Assembly (NCBI RefSeq): GCF_000685015.1
Contig: NZ_BAYA01000010.1
Coordinates: 1-64,000, forward strand
DNA: 64,000 nucleotides
Direction of reading: 5' to 3'
DNA from: Paraburkholderia bannensis NBRC 103871
Lineage (GTDB): Bacteria; Pseudomonadota; Gammaproteobacteria; Burkholderiales; Burkholderiaceae
A program made the position numbers and the translations under genes. The notes under the pieces are model-generated. The model ran no database searches and was not told where the DNA came from. It saw only the letters and a list, made by a program, of their open reading frames with translations. Below, piece by piece: positions 8,586 through 17,001 of the stretch. The first letter of the stretch is position 1. The number at the start of each line of letters is the position of its first letter.

Positions 8586-9105
8586 GGGGCGCTCCAGGAA
8601 AGTGTGGTGCCTCGAAGCATAGCGGTCTCGGGCGCTTCGCACTACTGGCGTGGCCGATTTTGCAGTGAGCATCGGCATGGATATAGCGCATTCGCATCGC
8701 CGTTCTATGCGTGCCTGAAAATGCCGATAATTCGCCCCGTCAATTCATTACCCTCACTTACCCATCCAGTCGCTCTGCGATTTTTTCGTAATATTTATCA
8801 ATCCGATCCGCATTCAAATAATCCAGAAAAATGGCCATTGGGACTACCATTGTTTCTGTGTGGATATTGGCAATGCTATTATCAATGGCGTCAGAACGGA
8901 ACCAATAAGCCGGACACCGGGACTCACTCGCTGCGTGGCACGGGGCTGCCTCGCACATGCACTGCCTGAATCGGTGGAGAAGCGCCCTATGGAGACCTGA
9001 CTTTAAATGAATGTTGAATACAGACATTCATCAGATGAATTCGTGCCGCAAGTCTCGCAGGCGGCACGATAACCGCGCTTCCAATACAAAAGACCCGCCT
9101 TCGCC
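8586..9105. other. Intergenic region, 520 bp
   Basis: Divergent spacer between the GDSL hydrolase and the XRE-cupin regulator. The middle (8740-9030) is richer in A+T than its surroundings and should hold the promoters. The only clear structure is the inverted repeat at 9007-9031. No convincing gene was seen. Confidence 0.6.
9007..9031. promoter_or_regulatory. Perfect inverted repeat upstream of XRE-cupin gene
   Basis: ATGAATGT (9007-9014) and ACATTCAT (9024-9031) are exact inverted arms around a nine-base spacer, 75 bases before the XRE-cupin start. Position and form fit an autoregulatory operator. Confidence 0.6.
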
Positions 9106-9678
9106 ATGGCATCGAAAACCGTCGAAACCCAGAATGTCGTCTCCGTCGGCAGCAAGATCCGCTCGCTGCGCCAGCGCCAGGGCCGTACGCTCGACGACAT
9201 TGCATCTGTCTCGCAGCTTTCCAAACCTTTTCTCTCGCAGGTCGAACGCGATCACGCCAGTCCCTCCATCACCTCGCTCGTGAGCATCGCCAAGGCGCTC
9301 GGCGTGCCCGTCAGCTATTTCGTCGATACGCCGACCGAAGAAGGCTGCGTGCGGCGCCAAAAGGATTTGCAGTACTTCGCTTTCGCCGATTCGACGGATC
9401 TGTTCGCGCGTCTTTCCAACCAGTCCGGCGGCCGCCAGCTCGAAGCGATTCTCGTGCGCATGCCGCCGCGCCAGCAGGCCAGTGAAGTCACCACCCATGC
9501 GGGCGAGGAATTCGTCCACGTGCTAAGCGGCGAAGTGACGATTACGCTGGAAGGCAAGCCGTTCGTGCTTGGCGCGGGCGACAGCGCGCACTACGAATCG
9601 ACGGTGCCGCATAGCTGGACGAATACCCGCGACGAGGAAGCGGTGCTCGTCTGGGTCGGCACGCCGCGGCTTTTCTGA
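9106..9678 (+). CDS. XRE-family regulator with C-terminal cupin domain
   Basis: A 190-residue regulator. Residues 12-68 are a lambda-repressor-like HTH (IRSLRQRQGRTLDDIASVS, LSQVERDHASPSI). Residues 110-187 are a small cupin barrel (HAGEEFVHVLSGEVTITLEG, ending in VPHSWTNT) that senses a small ligand or metal. The class resembles PuuR and HipB-like cupin repressors of amine or amino acid genes. It is a paralogue of the protein at 25923-26498; the two share PYLSQVERGHATPSL/PFLSQVERDHASPSI and near-identical C-termini (VWVGTPKLI/VWVGTPRLF). It converges on the RND gene. Confidence 0.92.
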   Translation: MASKTVETQNVVSVGSKIRSLRQRQGRTLDDIASVSQLSKPFLSQVERDHASPSITSLVSIAKALGVPVSYFVDTPTEEGCVRRQKDLQYFAFADSTDLFARLSNQSGGRQLEAILVRMPPRQQASEVTTHAGEEFVHVLSGEVTITLEGKPFVLGAGDSAHYESTVPHSWTNTRDEEAVLVWVGTPRLF

Positions 9679-9769
9679 GGGCCTTCGTCGCGTGGGGCGC
9701 GACGAAACTCGATATGACTCAATGAGGCTCGATGAGGCGCAACACAGTGCGCGCTCATCTGCCCCAGGC

Positions 9770-12700
9770 CTATTGCGCATTTTCCTCGAATACGGGCTCG
9801 CCGCGCGCGGGCCCGCGTCTTTTGCGCGAGCGCATCGCGACGGCCTTGGGAGGCCGCAGCGCCACCGCGCAATAGAGCACAGGCGCGAACACGAGGCCCA
9901 GCACCGTCGCCGCCAGCACGCCGCCCAGCACGCCCGTGCCGATCGAATGGCGGCTCTCCGCGCCCGCGCTGTGCGAGAGCGCCAGCGGCACGACGCCCAG
10001 CACGAACGCCGCCGACGTCATCACGATCGGCCGCAGCCGTTCCGCGCACGCGGCCACGACCGCGGGCCCCGCGCGCAGGCCACGCAGGCGCCGCGCGTTC
10101 GCGGCCTGCACAATCAGGATCGCGTTCTTGGCCGTCAGCCCGACGACGGTGACGAGTCCCACCTTGAAGTAGATATCGTTGGGCAGGCCGCGCAACAGCA
10201 TCGCCGCGACCGCGCCGAGTGTGCCGAGCGGCACGACCAGCAGCACCGCGGCGGGCGTGATCCAGCTCTCGTACAGCGCCGCCAGCACCATGAAAACTGC
10301 CAGCACCGACAACCCCAGCAGCAAGGGCGTATCGCGCGCGGCTTCGATCTGCTCGAAGGCCGTATCCGTCCATTCGTAGGCGACGCCCGATGGCAACGCC
10401 GCCGCGAGGCGCTCCATCTCGGCCATGGCGTCGCCCGAGCTATGGCCCGTCGATTCGCGCCCGCTTACGTCGAGCGACGGATAGCCGTTGTAGCGCGCCA
10501 GCATCACCGGGCCGCGCGTCCAGCGCGTGGTCGCCAGCGCGGATAGCGCCACGGTCGAGCCGCTGCTCGTCTGCACCGGCAGGTCGAGCAGTTGCCGGTC
10601 GGCCATGCGCGCACCGGCATCGGCGGACACGATCACGCGGCGCATGCGCCCGCCCGCCGGGAAGTCGTCCACATAGGTCGAGCCAAAGGTCGTACTCAGC
10701 AGGTCGGCGATATTGCCGAACGGCACGCCAAACGCGTAGGCCTTCGCGCGGTCGATGTCGAGCGCGACGCGCGGCGCATCCGGCAGGTCTTCCGAATGCA
10801 CGCCCGTCAGCACCGGACTCTTTGCCGCCGCGTCGATCAACTGGCCGCGCGCCGCTTTCAGCGCCTCCATGCCGACGCCGCCGCGATCCTCCAGCCGGAA
10901 CGTGAAGCCTTCCGCATGGCCGATGCCGGGCACCGGCGAAGGCAGCATGGCTTCCACGTCGCCGTCCAGGATCGCACTGAACTTGTCGTTGAGGCGGTCG
11001 CGCAAGGCCTGTGCGCTGATCGAGCGATGCTCCCAGTCCTTGAGGTCGATGAACGCCATGCCCACGTTCTGCCCGCTGCCCGCAAAGCTCCAGCCCACCA
11101 CGCTCGTCACGTTGTCGACCGCGCTTTCATCGCGCAGGATCTTTTCCACGCGCTGCACGACCGCCAGCGTGCGGGCCTGGGTCGCGCCCGCGGGCAACTG
11201 GATCATCGCCTGAAGCTGGCCTTCGTCCTCGGCGGGCAGGAAGCCTTGCGGCATCTGCCAGTAGAGCCACGCGCCCGCGCCGATCAGCAGCACGTAGATC
11301 GCCAGCACGCGGCGGCTGCGCCGCAGCAGCTTGAGCACGAGCCCGCGATAGCCGCGCGATACACGCGCGGCGCGCGACGTGCCATGGGCCTCGATATGCT
11401 TCGGCTTCCTTAGCATGCTCGCGCACAGTGCGGGCGTGAGCGAAAGCGCCATGAACGACGAGACCAGCATCGACGCGATCATCGCCACCGCGAACTGCCG
11501 ATAGATGCCGCCGACGTTGCCGGTGAAGAACGCCATCGGCACGAACACGGCGGTGAGCACCGCCGTCACGCCGACGATCGCGCCGCCAATGCGCGTCATG
11601 GCGCGCCGCGTGGCCTCGCGCGGCGCGAGCCCTTCTTCGTGCATCGCGCGGTGCACGCTCTCCACCACCACGATGGCGTCGTCCACCAGAATGCCGATCG
11701 CCAGCACGAGCCCGAACAGCGTGAACACGTTGATCGACATGCCGCCCATGTAGAGCGCAAGAAACGCCCCCATCAGCGTGACCGGAATCACCACGGTCGG
11801 CACCAGCGTCGCACGCAGGTCGCGCAGGAACAGCCACATCACGCAGAACACCAGCACGATGGCTTCGAGCAGCGTAATCACCACTTCGCGGATCGCCACG
11901 CGCACGAAATGCGCGCTATCGAACGGGATTTCCACGGCCACGCCCGGCGGCAGGTGCTTCGACAATTCGGCCAGGCGCGCATGAATCGCATCCGACGTTT
12001 CGAGCGCATTGCCGCGCGGCCCGAGCTGGATGCCCACCGTCGCGGCAGGCCGCCCGTTCAGGCGCGAGAAGAACGAATAGTCGCTGCGGCCCACCTCCAC
12101 GCGCGCGATGTCGCGCATGTGCACGATCGAGCCGTCGGGCTTGGCCTTGAGCACGATATCGCCGAACTGCGCGGGCGTATCGAGCTGCCCCGTCACGTCG
12201 ACCGAGGCGCTGGTCTGCTGCCCGGGCGCGAACGGCGCGTCGCCGATCGTGCCGGCCGTGACGGGCGCGTTCTGCGCCGTGATCGCGCTCGTCACGTCGC
12301 CCGCCGTGAGGCCGTATTCGCGCAGGCGCCACGGATCGACCCAGATGCGCATGGCCTCGTCCGAGTCCCACAGTTCCGCTTCGCCCACGCCGGGCGCGCG
12401 CTTGAGTTCGCGCAGCAGGTAGCGGTTCAGATAGTCGGCAAGCTGCGCGGAGTCGCGCGAGCCGTCCGTCGAGGTGAGCGCCACCAGCATCAGGAACGTA
12501 TTGGACGCCTTCACGACGTTCACGCCCTGCTGTACGACCGCTTGCGGCAAACGGGCTTCGACCTGCTTGATGCGGTTCTGCACGTCGACCAGCGCGATAT
12601 CGGGATTGGTCGCCGGCGCGAACGTCACGTCGATTTCCAGGTTGCCCAGGCCGTCACTCGTGGTCTCGTAATAGAGCATGCCGTCCGCGCCGTCGAGACT

Positions 12701-12901
12701 CTCCTCGATGATGCTCGCGACGTTGTCGTCCACGGTTTGCGCCGACGCGCCAGGATAGGACGCGACCACCACGATGCGCGGCGGCGAGAGGCGCGGGTAC
12801 TGCGCGACCGGCAACTGCGTGATGGCGAACGCACCCGCCACCATGACCGCGAGCGCGATCACCCACGCGAACACCGGTCTGTCGATAAAGAAAAAAGGCA
12901 C
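9770..12901 (-). CDS. RND efflux permease, HAE1 (AcrB/MexB) family
   Basis: A 1043-residue inner-membrane pump with the tandem six-helix halves and two large periplasmic loops of the HAE1 family. It begins MPFFFIDRPVFAWVIALAVM. Proton-relay residues are present: the Asp pair in GILVDDAIVVVESVHR and the lysine in LTAKNAILIVQAA. These pumps exchange drugs for protons and need a membrane-fusion adaptor and an outer-membrane channel, yet neither gene is adjacent, so partners must be elsewhere. The start lies 15 bases after the stop of a GNAT gene, so it is the last gene of that operon. Substrate unknown. Confidence 0.95.
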   Translation of the reverse strand: MPFFFIDRPVFAWVIALAVMVAGAFAITQLPVAQYPRLSPPRIVVVASYPGASAQTVDDNVASIIEESLDGADGMLYYETTSDGLGNLEIDVTFAPATNPDIALVDVQNRIKQVEARLPQAVVQQGVNVVKASNTFLMLVALTSTDGSRDSAQLADYLNRYLLRELKRAPGVGEAELWDSDEAMRIWVDPWRLREYGLTAGDVTSAITAQNAPVTAGTIGDAPFAPGQQTSASVDVTGQLDTPAQFGDIVLKAKPDGSIVHMRDIARVEVGRSDYSFFSRLNGRPAATVGIQLGPRGNALETSDAIHARLAELSKHLPPGVAVEIPFDSAHFVRVAIREVVITLLEAIVLVFCVMWLFLRDLRATLVPTVVIPVTLMGAFLALYMGGMSINVFTLFGLVLAIGILVDDAIVVVESVHRAMHEEGLAPREATRRAMTRIGGAIVGVTAVLTAVFVPMAFFTGNVGGIYRQFAVAMIASMLVSSFMALSLTPALCASMLRKPKHIEAHGTSRAARVSRGYRGLVLKLLRRSRRVLAIYVLLIGAGAWLYWQMPQGFLPAEDEGQLQAMIQLPAGATQARTLAVVQRVEKILRDESAVDNVTSVVGWSFAGSGQNVGMAFIDLKDWEHRSISAQALRDRLNDKFSAILDGDVEAMLPSPVPGIGHAEGFTFRLEDRGGVGMEALKAARGQLIDAAAKSPVLTGVHSEDLPDAPRVALDIDRAKAYAFGVPFGNIADLLSTTFGSTYVDDFPAGGRMRRVIVSADAGARMADRQLLDLPVQTSSGSTVALSALATTRWTRGPVMLARYNGYPSLDVSGRESTGHSSGDAMAEMERLAAALPSGVAYEWTDTAFEQIEAARDTPLLLGLSVLAVFMVLAALYESWITPAAVLLVVPLGTLGAVAAMLLRGLPNDIYFKVGLVTVVGLTAKNAILIVQAANARRLRGLRAGPAVVAACAERLRPIVMTSAAFVLGVVPLALSHSAGAESRHSIGTGVLGGVLAATVLGLVFAPVLYCAVALRPPKAVAMRSRKRRGPARGEPVFEENAQ

Positions 12902-12916
12902 GCGCGGCGTCCTGAA

Positions 12917-13525
12917 TCAGAGGTCTGGCGGAGAGTCCATGATCGGCTGAATGAGCGGCTGCATGAGCGGCTGAGGGTCGCTGAACGCAGGCGCGGGCGC
13001 GAGTCGCGCCATGTGGAACACGTCGTGCAATGCCCCCTCGCGGATCGCTTCGGCACGCGCACACGCCTCCACTTCGAAACCGAAGCGGCGATACAGCGCA
13101 ATCGCGGGCACATTGTCCGTAAAGACCTGAAGCTCGATGCGGCGCAAGCCGAACGCGGTATCGGCGGCATCGACGAGCGCGCCGAGCAGCAGCGCCCCCA
13201 CGCCTCGCCCCTGAAACGCATCGTGCACGCCAATGCCGAGCGAGGCGCAATGCGCGCGCCGCCCGTCATGCGCCATCAGCTCGGCCTGGCCGATCACGCG
13301 TCCCTCGTGCTCGGCGATCACGCGCATTCTGTCGACCGCGCTGTTGCCGAGCCACGCGCGGACACTTTCGGTGGTGCGATAGCCGTTCGACAGCGTGCCG
13401 CGCCGCACGCCCGGAAGATTCATCAGGTCGGCAATCGCCTGACTGTCGTCGAGTTCGGCGGCGCGCAGGCGCACGGTTCGCGCGAAGGCGGTGCGGGGCG
13501 CCAGGACATCGGTGCGGCGGTTCAT
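12917..13525 (-). CDS. GNAT-family N-acetyltransferase (first of a pair)
   Basis: A 202-residue acetyltransferase resembling E. coli YhhY (AaaT). Residues about 18-175 form the GNAT fold. The acetyl-CoA loop is FQGRGVGALLLGAL, and the C-terminal part is VFTDNVPAIALYRRFGFEVE. ATG at 13525 overlaps the stop of the second GNAT gene by four bases, so the two are translationally coupled. The last 25 residues carry a short repeat (MQPLMQPLIQPIM) encoded by a 12-bp tandem repeat. The substrate is probably a free amino acid or a small aminoacyl compound; this is by resemblance only. Confidence 0.88.
   Translation of the reverse strand: MNRRTDVLAPRTAFARTVRLRAAELDDSQAIADLMNLPGVRRGTLSNGYRTTESVRAWLGNSAVDRMRVIAEHEGRVIGQAELMAHDGRRAHCASLGIGVHDAFQGRGVGALLLGALVDAADTAFGLRRIELQVFTDNVPAIALYRRFGFEVEACARAEAIREGALHDVFHMARLAPAPAFSDPQPLMQPLIQPIMDSPPDL
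12939..12974. repeat. 12-bp tandem repeat, three units, inside GNAT gene 3' end
   Basis: Three units of consensus ATGAGCGGCTGA (12939-12950, 12951-12962, 12963-12974). Read in frame on the minus strand they encode a repeated four-residue unit of the type MQPL near the protein C-terminus. Recent slippage is the likely source. Confidence 0.85.
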
Positions 13526-14070
13526 GATGCGTCGCTCCCTGCATACGGCAGCGGCGCGCGCAGACGCGCCATCAGGTACGAGTCCACATACGCGCCATCG
13601 CGCAGCATATGGCCGCGCAACCGGCCTTCGATTTCAAAACCGCTTTTGCGGTACAGCGCAATGGCCGCGTCGTTATCGACAAACACCTTGAGCTGGAGCC
13701 GGCGCAAGCCGAGCCAGTTGTCGGCCAGGTCGAGCATTTCGTCGATAAGGCGCGTGCCCACGCCGCGCCGCCGCCAGTCGCCGTGCACGCCAACACCGAT
13801 TTCCGCCACATGCGCGCGGCGCATCTTGCCAATCTCCACCTGGCCTTCGCCCACCAGCCGCTCGCCCGCCCACGCGCCGATCATCACCAGATGCGGCGGG
13901 CATTTTTCGATCCACTCGCGCGTGGACTCCAGGGTGCGAAACGGCGCCTGCGGGTCGCCGCGCGCCATCGACGGCGCGTAGATCAGCTCATGCAGCTGCG
14001 CGGCGTCGGCCGTGCGAATGCTGCGCAGCGTGAGCCCGTCTCCCGGCTCCGGAATTGCGTTGTTCGACAT
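13522..14070 (-). CDS. GNAT-family N-acetyltransferase (second of a pair), YhhY-like
   Basis: A 182-residue acetyltransferase. The segment RRAHVAEIGVGVHGDWRRRG and the later VFVDNDAAIALYRKSGFEIE plus LRDGAYVDSYLMARL match the E. coli YhhY (AaaT) pattern closely. It is a diverged paralogue of the gene that follows it with a four-base ATGA overlap. YhhY-type enzymes acetylate free amino acids; RimL and MccE, other GNATs, inactivate processed microcin C. Its position between a peptide importer/protease operon and an efflux pump suggests detoxification of an imported aminoacyl or peptide product, which is an inference. Confidence 0.9.
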   Translation of the reverse strand: MSNNAIPEPGDGLTLRSIRTADAAQLHELIYAPSMARGDPQAPFRTLESTREWIEKCPPHLVMIGAWAGERLVGEGQVEIGKMRRAHVAEIGVGVHGDWRRRGVGTRLIDEMLDLADNWLGLRRLQLKVFVDNDAAIALYRKSGFEIEGRLRGHMLRDGAYVDSYLMARLRAPLPYAGSDAS

Positions 14071-14124
14071 CGGTGCATCCTTGTTGTTGTTCGTTTTTGC
14101 TGCACTTGCTGACTGCTATTCCTG

Positions 14125-14152
14125 CACTCGACTTCACTCGACTTCACTCGAT
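14125..14152. repeat. 10-bp tandem repeat, 2.8 units
   Basis: Units of CACTCGACTT at 14125-14134 and 14135-14144 and a partial copy at 14145-14152, in the 133-base gap between the TldE-like gene and the GNAT pair. Confidence 0.75.
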
Positions 14153-14203
14153 CGCCGCGCGGGCGCGCGCCCTCTCCTGACACGCGCCGCGCACTTTCGC
14201 GCG

Positions 14204-15565
14204 CTACAGCACCAGCTCGAACGACTTCACGAGTGCGCCAGGCAATTGCTGGCCACCCGTCGCGCGCTGCCCCCAGGTGGAATCGGAGAGCATCAGCTCG
14301 GGCTGCGCGCCAAGCGCTTCCAGCCGCTCGCCCAGCAAGCCATAAAGATTGTCGTCGAAGCGCATGGCGTCCACGGGCGCGACGATCTCGCCGTCCTCGA
14401 CCCAGAAGGTCGCAAAGCGCGTCATGCCGGTCAGGCGGCAATTCATGCGATCCGAGAAGTTCACGTACCACAGGTTGCCGATATACAGCCCGGTGCCGAT
14501 GCGCGCGAGCACGTCGTCCTGCGCAAGATCGCCGCCCGCCATCGCCAGCGAGGTGGGCATTTCCTGCGGCAGCGCGCCGTTCGGTTCGAGGCCGTATTCT
14601 CGCGCCGAACGCGCGCTCACGAGCCGTCCCACGCCACGCCCCGCATCGATCAGGGGCACGCTCGCGCGCAGATAGCCGTCGTCGTTGAACGCAGGCGCAA
14701 CGCCCAGTTCGAGCGATTCCGCCAGCGACACGCGCGCATCAAACGCAACCGCGCCGGTATTGAGCTTGTAGAGCGGGCTGGTGGAGGACGCCTGTGCGCG
14801 CGCCGAAAAGCCGTTCCACGACGCCGTTCCCACCAGTTCCGCCAGCGCTGCGGGCGCGAGCCACGCGCGATAGCCACCGGGCGTGAGCACGCGCGGCGCA
14901 CGCAGCAGAACCGGCAGACGCTGGGCCGCCGTGCGCACCTTGTCGACGAACACCGCGTCGTCCCAGGCGTCGCCCGCGTAGCTCGTCTTGATCGCGCGCC
15001 CGTTGGGCTGATAGAGCGACCAGCTGAAATTGAAGTTCTCGACTTCGTACCAGCCACGGCTGCCCGTAGTCGAGGCAAAGCCGCGCGAGAGTGTGCCGCC
15101 TGCATAAAAGCCCACGAAATCGAGCCCTTGAGCCGCGCGCGCGACGAGTTCCACCAGCGCCTGCGGATCGGGCAAACGACCATCGCGGCGCGTGCTGCGC
15201 GTCCAGCTACTCGTATCGAACAGCACATGCGGATCGTCGGGCGCATCGAGCAGGCTTTCGCGCAGCGACGCGAGCGCATCGGACACGTCGCTCACATCGG
15301 CATGCGCGTCACCGCCCAGGTCGAAGGTCGAGTACGCCTGACGCGCGCCGTGCACGAGCCGCAGCGTGAGACGCCCCTGCTCCACCTGGCCGCTCTGGCG
15401 CACCTTGCCCGCGTTGAAGCGGATGAAATCGGACTGCTCGCCCGCGAAGGCGCTCAGCACCGTTTCGCCGGGGCGGCACATGCGCTCGATCGCCTCGGCG
15501 AGCATGCTGAAGTGCGCGTGCCAGTCGATCGCCTCGACGCCGCGTGCTACGAGTATTTCGGCCAT
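14204..15565 (-). CDS. TldE/PmbA-like subunit of a TldD/TldE protease
   Basis: A 453-residue member of the TldD/PmbA family lacking the HExxxH zinc motif, as expected of the non-catalytic TldE partner. The C-terminal half carries the family segment GLYIGNLWYVNFSDRMNCRL followed by FWVEDGEIVAPV. In E. coli, TldE with TldD forms a hollow dimer that degrades unfolded peptides and matures microcin B17. ATG at 15565 shares one base with the stop of the TldD-like gene (TGATG), so the two are co-translated. The proteins are divergent from housekeeping TldD/TldE and are tied to a peptide ABC importer, which points to cleavage of imported peptide. Confidence 0.88.
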   Translation of the reverse strand: MAEILVARGVEAIDWHAHFSMLAEAIERMCRPGETVLSAFAGEQSDFIRFNAGKVRQSGQVEQGRLTLRLVHGARQAYSTFDLGGDAHADVSDVSDALASLRESLLDAPDDPHVLFDTSSWTRSTRRDGRLPDPQALVELVARAAQGLDFVGFYAGGTLSRGFASTTGSRGWYEVENFNFSWSLYQPNGRAIKTSYAGDAWDDAVFVDKVRTAAQRLPVLLRAPRVLTPGGYRAWLAPAALAELVGTASWNGFSARAQASSTSPLYKLNTGAVAFDARVSLAESLELGVAPAFNDDGYLRASVPLIDAGRGVGRLVSARSAREYGLEPNGALPQEMPTSLAMAGGDLAQDDVLARIGTGLYIGNLWYVNFSDRMNCRLTGMTRFATFWVEDGEIVAPVDAMRFDDNLYGLLGERLEALGAQPELMLSDSTWGQRATGGQQLPGALVKSFELVL

Positions 15566-17001
15566 CAGGCACCTCCAAACACTTCGACATCGGAAAACAC
15601 GCAGGCCGGCGACGCGTGGCCCACGCGGATCACCTGGGCCGGTTCGCCCTTGCCGCACATCGGCGTGCCGTAGACCTCGCGCGTCGAGGCGTCGCCCACC
15701 GCCGACAGCCCGCGCCAGAAGCTGGCCGAAATGCCGCGGTAGCCGGGCCGCTTGACGACCTGGGTGAGCTTGCCGTCTTCGATCAACTGCCCGAACTCGC
15801 AGCCGAACTGGAACTTGTTGCGATGGTCGTCGATCGACCACGAGGTATTCGTCTTCATCAGGATGCCGCGCTCGATCCCCGCGATCATCGCGTCGAGCGA
15901 CTGGTCGCCCGGCTCGATGTTGAGGTTCGCCATGCGGTCGATGGGCGGGCGGTTCCAGTTGGCCGCACGCGAATTCGCCACGCCCGGCAGGCCCGCGCGC
16001 TGCTGCGAGAGCGCGCCGCCCAGCGGAAGTTCGAGCACGCCCGCGCGGATCAGGTATTGCTTGCTGGCCGCGCTGCCGTCGTCGTCGAAGGCGTAAGCGG
16101 CGGCTTCCTCGCGCAGGTCGGGGTCGAAGGTCACGTTGAGCAATTCCGAACCGTACTGGTAGCTGCCGAACATCTCGGGCTTCACGAAGCTCCAGCCCGC
16201 GAAATTGCGCTCATCGCCCAGGATGCGGTCGAGTTCGAGCGGATGGCCGATCGACTCGTGAATCTGCAACATCATCTGGTCGGGCATGAGCAGCAGGTCG
16301 CGCCGCCCGCTCGGGCAATTGGGCGCGGCGAGCAGTTGCAGCGCTTCGTCGGCGACGCGCGCGCCCGAGCCGTCGAAACCATAGCGCGCCAGGATCTCCA
16401 GGCCGCCCTGGGCGAGCGTGCCGTAGTGGCCGCCCAGCGTGCGCTCCTGGGTATCGCCGTCCGCGTGCGCGACAGCGGAAAAACCCGGCATCAGGAAGCG
16501 GAACTGCTGGTCGATGCGCACGCCGTCGCTGGTCAGGTAGAGCTGGTCGCTTTGCGTGACCTGCATGCCCGCGACGCGCTCGACGATACGCGCATCGACG
16601 TTGGCCGACGCGCATTCGTGCGTGAGCCGTTCGAGCCATTCGCGCCGCGACGGCAGCGCGCCTTGCGCATTCGGCGACACATAGCTGCCGCTTTGCGCGG
16701 GCCGCGCGATCTCGCGATGGTCGATCAGCGCGTGCGCCGCGCCCGCCTGGGCGCGTGCCGTGGCGATCTCCAGCGCGCGCTGCAAGCCGCCTGCGGACAG
16801 ATCCGCCGTGGCCGCGTAACCCGCGCCCGCACCGGCCCATGCCGTGACCATCGCGCCGCGTTCGCGCACCTGGCGCGACGGCAGGGCCACATCGTTGCGC
16901 ACGGTGTGATAGTCGATGCGTTCGTCGACGAATCGCACCGACCAGAAGTCGGCCGCGCTGCGCAGTCCGCGCGCGGCCAGAGTCCAGCGTTCTTCGATCA
17001 T
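15565..17001 (-). CDS. TldD-like zinc metalloprotease subunit
   Basis: A 478-residue TldD-family catalytic subunit. The zinc motif is HESIGHPLELD at residues 248-258, with H248, E249 and H253, and the third ligand is the cysteine of TPMCGKGEPAQ near residue 459. In TldD the active site sits inside a TldD/TldE dimer and admits only unstructured peptides. It starts inside the last codons of the ABC ATPase gene (four-base overlap at 16998-17001) and overlaps the TldE-like gene by one base. The housekeeping tldD is normally not beside transport genes, so this is probably a dedicated accessory copy. Confidence 0.92.
   Translation of the reverse strand: MIEERWTLAARGLRSAADFWSVRFVDERIDYHTVRNDVALPSRQVRERGAMVTAWAGAGAGYAATADLSAGGLQRALEIATARAQAGAAHALIDHREIARPAQSGSYVSPNAQGALPSRREWLERLTHECASANVDARIVERVAGMQVTQSDQLYLTSDGVRIDQQFRFLMPGFSAVAHADGDTQERTLGGHYGTLAQGGLEILARYGFDGSGARVADEALQLLAAPNCPSGRRDLLLMPDQMMLQIHESIGHPLELDRILGDERNFAGWSFVKPEMFGSYQYGSELLNVTFDPDLREEAAAYAFDDDGSAASKQYLIRAGVLELPLGGALSQQRAGLPGVANSRAANWNRPPIDRMANLNIEPGDQSLDAMIAGIERGILMKTNTSWSIDDHRNKFQFGCEFGQLIEDGKLTQVVKRPGYRGISASFWRGLSAVGDASTREVYGTPMCGKGEPAQVIRVGHASPACVFSDVEVFGGA

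Noticed and set aside
8758..9027. Possible 89-residue gene on the minus strand upstream of the XRE-cupin gene
   Set aside because: No ribosome binding site, A+T-rich and cysteine-rich without a domain pattern, and it overlaps the inverted repeat; it is probably non-coding.
9732..9758. Imperfect hairpin between the XRE-cupin gene and the RND gene as a terminator
   Set aside because: The stem is interrupted and there is no T run on either strand.
11639..13981. 780-codon open frame opposite the RND pump and GNAT genes
   Set aside because: It spans three real genes in antisense and has a His/Arg-rich composition with no domain.
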